Part shown: one piece after another, positions 1 to 10,880 of the stretch
How positions within the stretch are numbered: the stretch's first letter is position 1
Layout of the letters: every line of letters begins with the position of its first letter
Source: Prinia subflava
Lineage: Eukaryota; Chordata; Aves; Passeriformes; Cisticolidae
DNA length: 64,000 nucleotides
Direction of reading: 5' to 3'
Assembly: GCF_021018805.1 (NCBI RefSeq)
Contig: NC_086254.1
Coordinates: forward strand, 4,265,001-4,329,000
Program-made: the position numbers and the translations under genes
Notes under the pieces: generated by a model
The model's database searches: none
What the model was told of the DNA's origin: nothing
Seen by the model: the letters and a program-made list of their open reading frames with translations, nothing else

Positions 1-456
1 AATGGAGACCTGCCCTGACCCTCTTCAGAAGAGAGCAGCACAGAGACCCTATTTTTTCCTTTTTAATTTTTTTATTTTTTCTTTTTAAAATTTATTTGTT
101 TTATGTTTCTGTAGCAGTAAATCAGGATGTTGATGGAGGTTGCTGTTTCTGTTCCGAAGTGGGCAGCCTTTGGGCATAGGCCATGAACACAGCATCGGAG
201 TCCATGTGTCACTAAAGCTGCAGGAAAAACAGGAACTCTCTAACAACATCTTTTCAGTGTCAGAGAAGCAGGCATCCCTTTTTTCTTGTCAGGATATTCA
301 ACAGAATTATTTCATCCATACATGCCTGGCATGTGCAGTGAAAACCACTCTGACCCCCATGATTCTTACTAGGCTTTTCTCATATTTCTCTATAAAAACC
401 CCAAAGAAATTCTTCTTCATTGCTTCTGTATTATAGAGTGCATAGGATCTAATCTC

Positions 457-650
457 TTCCTTGTGAGGGTGGGGAGGCCCTGGCAGCTGTGTCCCAGAGC
501 ATCTGTGGCTGCCCCATCTCTGGAAGTGTTTAAGGCCAGGCTGGATGGGGCTTGGAGCATCCTGGGATTGTGGAAAGTGTCTGTGCCCATGGCAGGCAGT
601 GGGACTGGATGAGCTTAAAATCCCTCCCAACCCAGAGTGTTTTGGGACTC
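457..650 (+). mobile_element. CR1 LINE 3' fragment
   Basis: The sequence follows the familiar 3' tail of avian CR1 elements: a 'gtgagggtggggaggccctgg' type start, then 'ggctgccccatctctggaag', then 'ctggatggggcttggagca', and an ending like 'atccctcccaaccca'. The orientation is sense on the plus strand. It is a 5'-truncated, non-coding remnant, as most CR1 copies are. Confidence 0.85.
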
Positions 651-1671
651 TGTGTTCTGCTCAAACACACAACGGGTTCCATTAGCTGCCTATGCCAAAC
701 CTACCTGTTAATTGATGGATAAATAAATTCCTGGCAACCACCACCACAAAATAAGGAAAACAGCTCCATAAGAGGGACCGGCAGAGGCTGTGGTTGGAAA
801 TGGGGGTCATGAAGGGTTCCTTACTGCACAAACACTTTTCCTGGATAAATGCTGTTTCCCACTCCAGATGGATTCATCCCCCAGCATTTTGTCAGGGAGT
901 AAATAAAATACTGAGAGCAGATAATTGCTGGTTCCCTGGGAATGCGGTGTCCTCGTGAGGTCATGTCACTGCCATCACAGCACATCCAGCCCCGACACAG
1001 TCAGTGACATGTCCCAGGCCAGGACATGCCCCTGGAGCTCGTGGTCATTTAGGATCTTGCTGGGGACTCAATTTGGGGTTGGATCCATCCAGGTAAATGG
1101 CTTGAAAACTGCTTCCCCTAATTTTCCTGTAAGTGAGCTATGTATCAAAATGGATTTCTAGAGCAGTAAATTATAATTTAGTGCTTATTATAATATTCAT
1201 TAAGAGCTGCTGTCTGCTGTAGTGTTACACCAAATACTAATTATTAGAAATTAAGGTGACAGGAGGGAATAATACTCTGAATTGTGTAAGTGGGAGTAAT
1301 AAGAGCCTAGGAGGGATAAGCAGACAAAGCAGCAGGAGAATTTCCTTTCTACAGGGAAATCAGCATTACTGGAATCCCCAGTAGCACAGCAGTGGGAGGC
1401 ATGGCTGCCCGGGAAGGGGGTGTGGGCAGGGGACAAAATTAATCAGAGCTACAAAGACACCAAGCAGAGGGGTCATAGCTGCAGGACCATTGGATTCAAA
1501 GTGTTCAGTTTTGGAGCATCACCACCTGGCAGGATCCATCCAGTGGATTGACCTCCAAAGGCTCTATCTTGCCTCAGTGTTATTTTTCTACTTTGTTTGC
1601 TTGCTTTATTTATTTTTTTTTATTCCTCCTTAAGCTGAAATTAAATTCCTACTATGATTTTGTCACAACCC

Positions 1672-1745
1672 AGTGTAGTAAAAGGTGTCTCTGCTCATGG
1701 CAGGGAATAGACAATCTTTAAGGTACCTTCCAACCCAAACCCAAC
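1672..1745 (+). mobile_element. Short CR1 LINE 3' fragment
   Basis: About 75 bases match the last part of CR1: 'ggtgtctctgctcatggcag', then 'atctttaaggtaccttcc' and 'aacccaaaccca'. Only the extreme 3' end survives. Confidence 0.7.
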
Positions 1746-3714
1746 TGCAGCAGGAGATGGATGCAGGGCAGGATGAACAGCCAGGGAAGCAGCCAAAGCC
1801 ATGCAGAGCTGTGTGAGGGACATTGTTTTTTCAGTCCCCAGCAAAGGAAAATCACAAACTTCACCCTTTATTGTTGTCCATGCTGCTCCATAGCAAGCAC
1901 AGCTGTCTCCAAGGCCTCCCTCCAGCAGAACCCTTTTAATCACATTCCCTCTCTCGTATGCTTTAATTAGGGGGAAAATAATCTCATATGTTAAAGTGAT
2001 TCCTTTGTTGCCAGACATTTCCAGGTTTTCCATTTTCCCCTCCTTGAGTAGGAAAAAGTCATTTACCGTGTTCTTTTCTAAAGCAATTTCCAGGGACGTC
2101 CAGCAAACACGGCCAGGAGCCATCAGTAGCCAAGCCCTGACCGAATTTCTTTGCCCGAGTAAATCAATGTTTTGCCACTAATGGGAGCTGAATGCCCATT
2201 TTCCGTGCCCCATTTATTTTATTGCCAGGCCTGGGGTTCAGGGGAGGCAGCACTGGGGCAGCTCTCCGGAAATCCCAGTGAGAACTTGGAATGTTCACTC
2301 CCATCCCATTTTATGGTGTGTGATGTGCAAACACATTAAGGAAGAGCTGCTGCACTCACCAGCTGGAATAACTCACCATGCCTGGCTCTGTCTCTGTCCA
2401 TCTCTTTTATTTTTTATTTGGAGTTTCCATAGGGTTGTTTTAATGGTGGGGGATGCTCTTGCTCCATTTGTGCCAGCAAAAAATCCCTGTGGAAGAAATT
2501 TTTTTGCCATGACAGGGTGTTTTTCAATATTAGAATGAAAAGGTATCTTTTTCCCTGCCCTGTTGGTCCCTTCAGCCTTGCTGTGGGATGTGGACTCAGG
2601 GATGGCAGCCCTGAGCCACCATGGGATGGCAAAGGCAGGAGCTGACCCACCACCAGCTTGAGGTGAAGTGATTAAAGCTTGTGGCTGCCACCAGCATTTC
2701 CTGCCTGTAATTAACGCTTTTAATGAGGAGGCATATGGTAACCCCCTCCTCCCCCCAGCATTTTGCCAGGTGTGGGTTTATTAACGGCTGCTAATTACAG
2801 CATTATTCAGCATCTAAGTCAAGGAAGGCTGAACCCTATGCTCTGACTGCCCGTGAATGCTGCCAAAAATTCCCTAGTTTAAATTTTCTGTTTTCTCCTT
2901 ATTCAGGGAACTGGACCTCTGGGGGTTGCAGGGCAAACCAGCATCCCTAGGACACAGAGCCAGTGCCTTTCCTGCTTTACCTGACCCCTCTCCATGCACA
3001 GAGCCCGCAAATCTGGCTGCACGTCATCCTCCTCACAGCCAGAGCATGCTTTTATTCCCAGAGGTGAGTTTTGCTGGGAGCCTGATAGTCCCAGGAACTG
3101 TATAGGGGTTTGAAGCAATTCTCTATCTGATGGAGTATCCAGCTGCCAGGACATCCTCAGCCCCATGGATCCTCAGGGCTCAGGAGTGTCCCAGACCATG
3201 AGGGCATTATCCTGGTAGGAAAACCAGTGGCTTTGTTCCCCTCAGACCTCAGCTCTGCTGCTGGGGTGTTCATTGCAGCAAGTGCTTTACATCAAGGCTC
3301 TTTCTTTTGAAAAAGGCTCTTTGTTTTACCAACAGCTAGTTACAGCTTTTACATTGGGTATTATGAAGTACCTCACTCCCAGCTGGGGCTCTGAATATTC
3401 CAGCTTCATGCAAGTATTGGGAGAAAATGAGTGTTAAAATCATCCATCTGGAAGTTCTCCCCCTCCTTTCCAAGCCAGTCCCAGGTCCTGCTCCTGCAGC
3501 AGCCTGGTGCTACCCTGGCCGTGCCTGCCTTGTCACCAATGGCATCTGTGCCATGGCCATGGACACTCTGGATCTGCCTCTGAGAGGGACTGAGACTGGG
3601 GAGAGAGGGACAAGGATGGATGGAGAGGCCACTGGGGATGGAGACAGGGTATGAATCTTCAGAGAACCCATAAACACATGGACATGATTTGGAGTTGGGA
3701 ATGCCTCACCAACA

Positions 3715-3840
3715 CTGTTGGATCCAGCTGCTGGGGATGTGGCACTTGAGGACACGGCGCTACTCGTGGCAGTGCTGGGAGAACTCCTGGACTTGATGCT
3801 CAGAGGGCTTTTCCAGCCCAAAGATTTCTGTGATTCCATG
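3715..3840 (+). mobile_element. CR1 LINE 3' fragment
   Basis: The order 'gatgtggcacttgaggacac', 'tggcagtgctgggagaact', 'ctggacttgatgctcagagg' and 'cttttccagcccaaagat' followed by 'ttctgtgattcc' is that of a CR1 3' end. This subfamily differs from the copy at 457-650 and resembles the one at 27893-28068. Confidence 0.75.
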
Positions 3841-4624
3841 AGCTGCCACAGCTCCCTGCCCGAGCACACTGCTCCTGCACCACTGTCTGGAGCATCAGGG
3901 CATAATTTATTGTAAAATATTTCATTTTTGTGACTGCGATGCTGGGAGGGTATGTTGGGAGGATGGCATTTCTGGGAGCAGGAAGGGAGAAGGGGGAAGG
4001 TGCAATAACAGGAGGGGCTGAGGTTGGCATGGGTTAAATCCACATCAGGAAGATGGGATGGTCAATCCAGGATTTAGCTGTGGACACATTTCCCTGGTTG
4101 GTGACACAGCAGGACATCAAAATGTCAGGGAGTGGGTCAGGCAGAGCCCAGTACAACCATCGTGCCCAGCACTCCCCTCACCCACCACTCCCACTGGGAT
4201 GTGCTGCGGAGAACCCTGGCCTGGCCGTGGAATTGTCTCTCTCTGGCTGAGAGAGGAGAAACATCTGAAAATGGAAATTCCTTTTTGAAGGAAAATACAG
4301 CATTGGGTGTATTTATACAGTGTATAAACTCAGTGGAGTCCTGCTTTCAGCCAATCTGTGTGTGGTCACTCTGGGCACAGAGCACCCAGGAAAAGTGTCT
4401 GTTTACTGAGGATGAAACAACCGATTCACCTGAGGAAACACAATAATTCTTGCATTCCAGGAAAGTCACACTGAGCTGGAAAAACAAACCAACCTTCTGT
4501 GGAGCCGAGCTCTGGGCCTGGCTGCTGGTGCCCTCTGCTGCCAAGTGATGCTTTTCACATCTTGCTCTTCTCAACTCAGGGAAGAAAGAATTCCAGACTA
4601 AGTTTTATGTTTTCAATACACTTT

Positions 4625-4630
4625 TTTATT
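4625..4630 (-). terminator. Putative poly(A) signal of MIS12
   Basis: AATAAA on the minus strand (TTTATT as written), about 940 bases downstream of the MIS12 stop codon. It is a plausible end of the 3' UTR, which would run roughly 4605-5567. No transcript evidence is available. Confidence 0.45.
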
Positions 4631-5567
4631 GCAGTCACCTCTACATGCTTCACAGGGTTAATGACTTTTAAACCTCTATGCTACTAAATTAGAATATTGA
4701 TATTTAATGATAGAACTAAACAGAAGATCAAAAAACTGCTGGAAAGATGCACAGACTGTCAGGGATTTTGAACTAAGTACAGAGAGAATAAGTTTAATTA
4801 AGACACAAGAGCTTATCAGTATTCATAATATTTTCACAGGAAAAGGTGATTAAACATTAATAAAAGGAATTTTGTTCTTTAGTAGAAAAGGGACACTGGC
4901 AGCAAAAACCCCCCAAACAAATATATATATAAAGCAACATAAGGTGAAGTAGGACAAAGGGATGGAATTAGTAATTTCCTCCAGTGGCTTCTGCTCTGTG
5001 GAGCAGCAACTCTGTGCTGAGAGAAAAGCAAGCACAGATGGAGTGTTGAGGAACCCTGAGATTCCAGAAACTGGGCTGAAATTTGGTTTGATGCCAACAG
5101 ATCTCATCAGAACCCTGTCAACAGCACCCTTCTCCCTGCACTTCCTCCTTGCTGGCTTTCCAAACACAGTGCAAGGCACCGCAGCCCTGGCCAGGCAGCC
5201 CCTTGGGAACTGCCCCAGGTCCTCACTGAGCCCTGCACGGCCCCAGGCTGGAAACCACCTACACATTCCTACGAGTCTTAACGAGGCTTTGTTTTTAGAA
5301 CCCTCAAAACAAGTGCTACAGTGTGTTCAAAGGTAGCATTCAGTGTTTTCAAACCACGGTTATGCAACCCAAAAGTTATGAAGTTAACAATATCAGTTAC
5401 ATTTTACAGGCTTTTCTCCCCTTCCTGCCTTAGGGAGGTGCAAAGTGGCACAGTTCAACAGCTTTTAGACCAAATCCTGGCAGGATGAGCAGAGTAAGGG
5501 AAAGACAAGCCCCTATAATTTTAAGCAAGCTCTCTATATGACATCTGTTGCCTTTTCAGAATTCCCA

Positions 5568-6200
5568 TTACATTAACTGATCATGCTGCTTCATTTTCTT
5601 GCTCTTCTCCTCAACGTCTTTCAGCACATCCTGCAATTTCTTACAGTTCTGCGTCAGGACGGCAAAGCTTTCCTTGAAGTTGCCGGCCCCGTGCTCCCTG
5701 CAGATGCTCTCAAGCCCATCAAAGCACTGCAAAATCTTCTCCAGCTCGGCCTTGACAACCTTCTGCTCCTCCAGCTCTGCTCGCAGCGTCTGCTCCAAGG
5801 CCGCCTCTGCCCTGCACTGCTGCTGCAGCTGCTGCAGCTCGTCCTGCAGTGCCTCGAATTCCTCCTTGCTGTAGGGATACTGCTCCTGCACCTTGTCCTC
5901 GGGCAGCAGCACGTTCTTAGGGATGTTCAGCACCAGCTGCAGCAGCATTTCTTCCATTTTAGCGAAGAGTTTATCGAAGTGCTCCTTCATGAAGAGCAGG
6001 AATTTCTCGGTGCATTTCCGGATCTGGGAAGGGCTGACTTTGCAGCCGGGAATGCCGTCCAGCTTTTTCAGCATCACGCCCTCCACCACCAGCATCATTT
6101 CAAAGAGGTAGTCCTGGAAGGCGATGTAGACGCGCAGCAGGCACGTCTGGGGCGTGAACCCGAAGAACTGCGCCTCGTAGGTCATGGGATCCACCGACAT
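5568..6200 (-). CDS. MIS12: MIS12 kinetochore complex component
   Basis: Encodes 210 residues in one uninterrupted exon; the mammalian gene also has an intronless coding region and gives about 205 residues. Mis12 is a subunit of the MIS12 complex (with DSN1, NSL1 and PMF1), which joins CENP-C at the inner centromere to the KNL1 and NDC80 outer kinetochore. The N terminus [18 protein letters not shown] is diagnostic. Residues 1 to about 110 form the conserved helical region ([33 protein letters not shown]), and the C-terminal half is glutamine- and glutamate-rich coiled coil. The Met at 6200 is chosen because family homology starts exactly there, although the frame stays open about 100 codons upstream through GC-rich leader. 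The gene is divergent from DERL2, 504 bases apart, sharing a CCAAT-rich promoter that also holds an E2F-like site, fitting cell-cycle expression (inference). Confidence 0.96.
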   Translation of the reverse strand: MSVDPMTYEAQFFGFTPQTCLLRVYIAFQDYLFEMMLVVEGVMLKKLDGIPGCKVSPSQIRKCTEKFLLFMKEHFDKLFAKMEEMLLQLVLNIPKNVLLPEDKVQEQYPYSKEEFEALQDELQQLQQQCRAEAALEQTLRAELEEQKVVKAELEKILQCFDGLESICREHGAGNFKESFAVLTQNCKKLQDVLKDVEEKSKKMKQHDQLM

Positions 6201-6704
6201 GGCGGCGGGGGGGCCGGGCCGCGAGGGGCAGGCGGGTCTCCCAGGGCTCCCCGGCGTTACCCGAGACAGCGGGGCCGCTCCTCCCGTCGGCGTTCGCGGG
6301 CTGAGCGCGGGGCCCGGGGCCGCTGACCCGGGGGCGGCTCCGGCACCCGACGGTACCGCCGCCGCTTTCCCGCCTCGCTCGAGCGCCGCCTCAGGACACG
6401 CCTGCCCGTAGCCAATCAGCGCCCGCCAGGGCACGCTCACCGCCCAATCACCGAGCGCTCCGTCCCTCGGTGGGCGGGCCAAGCGCGGGGAGAACACGGA
6501 TGCCCTGGCCACTCGGCCAATGAAAGCGCGGGGTGGTGGGCGGGCACTTCAGCCCCACCAATGGGAGCCCTCTGCGGAGGCCCATTGGCAACTAGCCAAT
6601 GAGAGCGCAGAGCGGAGAGAGGGCGCTGCGGATCAGCCAATGGGAGCGCGGAGCGTCGGGCGGGCGCGGAGGCGGGCGGGCCGGGGCGGAGCGGGGCCGC
6701 CAAG
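6201..6704. promoter_or_regulatory. Bidirectional MIS12/DERL2 promoter, CCAAT array
   Basis: GC-rich 504-bp interval between the two start codons. Seven CCAAT cores (NF-Y type) are present, starting at 6412, 6444, 6517, 6558, 6584 (reverse), 6596 and 6637. Four are followed by a shared purine/GC extension of the form CCAATGRRAGCGC or close to it (6517, 6558, 6596, 6637), suggesting a decayed tandem repeat of about 40 bp. A perfect E2F-type TTTCCCGCC lies at 6366-6374 on the MIS12 side. YY1-like ATGGCG motifs overlap both start codons (6199-6206 and 6702-6710). No TATA box is apparent. Motif functions are from established consensus sequences; occupancy is inferred. Confidence 0.8.
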
Positions 6705-9700
6705 ATGGCGTACCAGACGTTCCGGCAGGAGTACCTGCAGGTGCCGCCCGTGACCCGGGCCTACACCACCGCCTGCGTCCTCACCACCGCCGCCGTGGTC
6801 AGTGCGCGGCCGCGGGAGGGAGGCCGTGACGGGGATTGGGAGCGGGGTGGGCGCCGGGTGGCCGTGGAAGAGGAGCCCTCGGGCACCGCCCCCGCTCAGA
6901 GCCGGGTGTGGAGCCCCGAGGGCCCCCTGAGCGAGGGGATTCCCGAAACAGACCCCGTGCAAAGCACGAATAAACAACAACAGCGCCAGAGGGTTGTTGT
7001 AGTGGGGCTCCCACTTGCCAGAAAACTCACACAGTGCTGATTGAGGACTTGCTGGGCTCTTTTTGGCACACAGGAACGGGTTGCTGTTTTGGGTGTGTGT
7101 TTTGTATTGATCCTTTCAAAATCTTCTCTTCTTTTTCAGCAATTAGAACTTATCACGCCCTTCCAGCTGTATTTCAACCCTGAGTTAATATTTAAGCACT
7201 TTCAAGTAAGTGTGTTCTGAAGCATGGGAGGTTTAAAACTGTGCTGTAGAGTTTTTTAAGTGCTTATCTTCTCAAAACAGTGTACTTTTTGTATTAGAAA
7301 TACACTTTTTAAAAGCTACTGTAGCCAGAGTGCAGACCACTGTACCTTAAAATAGGTCTTAGTTTCATTTTTCTGTAAAAGAGATTTCGGTTTCATTGTT
7401 ATTTGCTTATCTATTTAGCCAATAAAAATAAGCTGTCATGTTTAAAGTCCTTGTATTTGTCTTATTTCCAGATATGGCGGTTAATCACAAACTACTTGTT
7501 CTTTGGACCAGTTGGCTTTAATTTTTTATTTAACATGATCTTTTTGTATCCTTCACCAAGTTGTGTTGGTTCCCTTGGCAAGCAGAGCTCCAGAGTGCAA
7601 AAATGTTGCTGCACCTGCACACAGGAAAGGTCGAATTCCTGGGAATTCAGCAATGCCAGCTCCACTGGTGTCATGAATGGCCCTCAAGGTGGTCTCCTTC
7701 TTAAGTGGTCAAGAATTTTGCCCAGTTACTTTTTTGGTGATAAGAATTTGTACAAGCCTGATCCTTCAGGTTGGTGCTGATGTGGTGCAGGAGAAAATTC
7801 CAGGTAACTTTTTTGTCTCCTGGGTCACCCTCTCTGCTGAAGTATCCAGAAAAAACCAAGTGGTGCTGTAAATTGATAAAATGCTTTTGAGCTGGTGTAG
7901 AAGTGAATCATTTTCTGCTTGGATGTGTCTCTAAACTCCTTTGCCATGGAATTTTCCTGACCTGTGGCCTCAGATACCGGTACTGCCGCATGCTTGAGGA
8001 AGGCTCTTTCCGGGGTCGGACAGCAGATTTTGTATTTATGTTCCTTTTTGGAGGACTTTTAATGACTGTATCCTTTTCCAAGCTCCTTTAGTAAGGCTGA
8101 AGATGTGTGAATGAGAATGGAAACTGTGTTGTTACTGTTACATTAATACAGTTTGTTGCACAAGGAGTACCAATATTTGTTAGGGTGGTTTTGAATCCTT
8201 TGGGATTGTTGCTGTTTTTCAGGGTTTTTTTCTGCTTGATCATGGAAATGAGGTTATCAGGGAACTGTTCAGGTCTGGGATCATGCTCAGGTTGTCTGTG
8301 AAGAATTAAATTATGCTTTAATGAGATTATTCATGCTGCAGGTACTCCGAATCCTGCTGCAGCTGTTGGATTTGATGGACAGTAGTTTGATGGGAAAGTG
8401 GAGTTACCAGCTATGTGGAAAACATGGGATTACAAATAAAGCTGTGAAATTCCTGACCTCACAAGTGTTTCCTTAACACCCCATGCCAGCTTTTTGGGCT
8501 GTTTGTGAACTTGGTGTTCCTGGGCCAGGCGTTCACCATCATGCTGGTGTACGTCTGGAGCCGCAGGAATCCCTACGTCCGCATGAACTTCTTCGGGCTC
8601 CTCATCTTCCAAGCCCCATTTCTGCCCTGGGTATTGATGGGCTTTTCACTGCTTTTGGGGAACTCCATCATTGTGGATCTCCTGGGTGAGCAATGGCAAC
8701 AGTCACGAGGATCTGTTTCTCCTCATGTTGTACATGAAACAGAAAATGGGGACAAATCCAAGGGCGAAATGCCCCAATGCTTGCTTGTTATATTCTGATG
8801 TATTTATACCAGGCTTTTCTGATCTCTAACCATTGTAGCATGTTTTGTGATGTGATAAGGATGGAAAGAGCTTCTCATGTTTTGGCTTTTTATTGCCTGG
8901 AATCAGCCCTGATGCATCTGACCATAGCATCAGTTTATATTACTATTTTATCAACTCTAATAGAGCCAAAACATCAGTATTTTTAATAATGACAAGATGT
9001 TTTCCCAATATTAATGGCTTGTAGTGTAAGTTAAGTTTTTTTATCTGCTGTTAGCTTTCTTCCTTAGGTTTTGTATTTCTTTATCATCATATTTTCATAT
9101 TGGAAGGATCCAATGTGTGTTGTTTTTCTGAAAACTAATGTAAAGCATTTGAGAGTTGTAAAGGAGAACTATTGAAAAATCACCTTTTGGCTTTTGTTTC
9201 CATACCAGGCATTGCTGTTGGGCATATATATTTTTTCTTAGAGGATGTCTTTCCCAATCAGCCTGGTGGCGGGAGGCTCCTGAGAACACCGTCTGTCCTG
9301 TGAGTATTGGTGTCTGCATTGGAAGGGACATGGAAAAAGTGCTTGTTTGGAAAACTGTTTGCAACTCAGTCACATCAGCTTCTGGTGAATTGGGCAGAGA
9401 CAGAATTGGGGGATGTCTGTTCTTGCTTTTTATTGGACTCATGTTATCAAACAGGGAGCTGTTTAAGTGGGAACTAACGTAACTGGAAGAAGAGCTAAAG
9501 AATTTTACCTTTGATTTCTCTGATAACACTTGTCAGGCTTTGCTGACAGCTTCTTTTGGTGGCACCAAAGCTGTATCCCCTGCAACAGTGGCTGAGGTAT
9601 TACATATAAGATATGTAGTTTTGTTTTTCTTCTGTAAGTCATCCTCATGCCACAATTTTGGGAAAAAAATCCCTCAGTGTTTATAGTATTGAGTAGTGGT

Positions 9701-10124
9701 GCTCCCACACAGTTCCCTATCGGGTGGATGCTGTAATCCCCTGTGGTGCTCTCCCAGAACACCTCTGATGGTTGTTTTTTCACAGAATCATAGACTATCT
9801 TGGAGATGCCAGGCATAGAATATTTATGTCATAAATAGTAGATGAACCTCATCAGTCTTGATTTGGGATCTCCTTCCTGGTGGCTCTTTATGGAGAGCAT
9901 AAATCCCACTACTTGGACAAGCTGTTCCTGAGGGAGGACACTGTTCCATGTGCAGCACGTGAGCTGTCTTGATCTTGCAGTGAAGTTTTAAAGGGTAACC
10001 ATCCCTTGTGTTTTCCAGGAAAGCAATATTTGACACGCCGGAGGATGACCCCAATTACAACCCCTTGCCAGAGGAGCGGCCGGGGGGCTTTGCCTGGGGA
10101 GAGGGGCAGCGCCTCGGGGGATAA
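6705..10124 (+). CDS. DERL2: Derlin-2, ER-associated degradation factor
   Basis: Seven coding exons: 6705-6797, 7140-7205, 7472-7545, 7974-8067, 8490-8685, 9209-9299, 10019-10124. They join in frame to 239 residues, the same length as human Derlin-2. Derlins are rhomboid pseudoproteases of the ER membrane that help retrotranslocate misfolded proteins to p97/VCP and the proteasome. Visible features are the N terminus [15 protein letters not shown], the WR motif in the first loop (residues 55-56, start of exon 3), several hydrophobic membrane segments (for example [15 protein letters not shown]), no catalytic Ser-His rhomboid pair recognised, and a C-terminal SHP box ([11 protein letters not shown]) for p97 binding. 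The introns after exons 3 and 4 carry U12-type signals, listed separately. The start codon sits in a CAAGATGGCG context that also resembles a YY1 site. Confidence 0.97.
7546..7973 (+). other. DERL2: U12-type (minor spliceosome) intron 3 of DERL2
   Basis: The donor at 7546 reads GTATCCTTC, 8 of 9 bases of the U12 consensus RTATCCTTT. Near the 3' end TTTTCCTGACC (7952-7962) resembles the U12 branch-point consensus TTTTCCTTAAC, with its A about 13 bases before the acceptor CAG at 7971-7973. The 3' end lacks a strong polypyrimidine tract. Splicing here joins a phase-2 exon end to ATACCGG and restores the Derlin reading FLYRYCRML, which fixes both boundaries. Confidence 0.82.
8068..8489 (+). other. 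DERL2: U12-type (minor spliceosome) intron 4 of DERL2
   Basis: The donor at 8068 is GTATCCTTTT, a perfect match to the U12 5' splice site. TTTCCTTAAC at 8468-8477 is a perfect core branch-point match, with the branch A 13-14 bases before the acceptor CAG (8487-8489). There is no polypyrimidine tract next to the acceptor. The join gives GGLLMT then [13 protein letters not shown] in frame (phase 0), as expected for Derlin-2. Confidence 0.92.
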
Positions 10125-10854
10125 TCAGGAACTGTGCCAAAACCCAGCCAACCCCTGCGAGAGACTGGCCTGGGTGCAGCCCAGCACAGAGAGGACTCTC
10201 AGCTCTATGGTTTGGAATTCAAGCACTTTATGGAACAGCAGTCTCACCCCAGGCACTCCCAGCGCCTTTCCCCAGCGGGGAATTCATTGTGCTGGACGTA
10301 ATCTAAATCCAGTGGAGCCAAAAATTTAAAACTGGAAACGGTTTCCTGGTAACTGCAGTTAACAAGGCCACACAAGTACTTGTTTAGAGTGATTTCTAAA
10401 GTGTTTTTTTCAGGTTATTTGATACATGAAACTCTATGGGAAACTTTACAGGGGACAAACCCAACTTTTTGGGTTTTCACTCATTTTTTTTATTCTTGGA
10501 TAAAACAACTACAAGATGATTGAAAGGCTGAGTCACTATTTCAATGGCAAAAGGTTTTTTAATCTGAGGTGCTGCTGTCTCCAGTCATCTTTGAATTGCA
10601 GGGAGCACAACGTGCAGCCTAATGCATCTTTTCACTCTGCCAGTTGGGGTTTTGGAATGTTCTGCAGGCCAAGGCTACATTTTGGTGGTTTTTTCCCCCA
10701 AGGACTGTGTGTTCAGGTGCCCAGTTTTCAGACTGGTGGTTAAATAGGTGTGCCTGCAAAATGCACCCCCATGTGCCCTCTGCTGTTACTGAATCACCTG
10801 CAGCACTAGAGAAGGAAACCTGTCTGCAGTCAGGACTCAAATTACGATGAGTTG

Positions 10855-10860
10855 AATAAA
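10855..10860 (+). terminator. Putative poly(A) signal of DERL2
   Basis: AATAAA about 730 bases after the DERL2 stop codon, in a stretch with no competing coding signal. It implies a 3' UTR of roughly 10125-10880. Confidence 0.6.
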
Positions 10861-10880
10861 ATGTCTTGTGGATTCTTTTT

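Larger units (their letters stand above)
1..4600. other. Intergenic region downstream of MIS12
   Basis: I find no convincing coding exon here: the open frames are short, unlike any family I know and often overlap CR1 repeats. The stretch begins with a T-rich tract (about 51-113) and holds three CR1 fragments, listed separately. Two blocks (about 1130-1260 and 2690-2860) are rich in TAAT/ATTA cores and could be regulatory, which is inference only. The 3' end of MIS12 lies near 4600. Confidence 0.6.

Noticed and set aside
5583..6326. 247-codon plus-strand frame over MIS12
   Set aside because: It is the reverse-strand shadow of the MIS12 coiled-coil region (Leu/Gln/His-rich).
6201..6512. N-terminal extension of MIS12 by about 104 codons
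   Set aside because: The frame is open but GC-rich and contains the shared promoter motifs; family similarity begins exactly at the Met at 6200.
9775..9815. CR1 3' end in DERL2 intron 6 ('cacagaatcatagact')
   Set aside because: It resembles the extreme CR1 tail in reverse, but the match fades within about 20 bases, too little to call.
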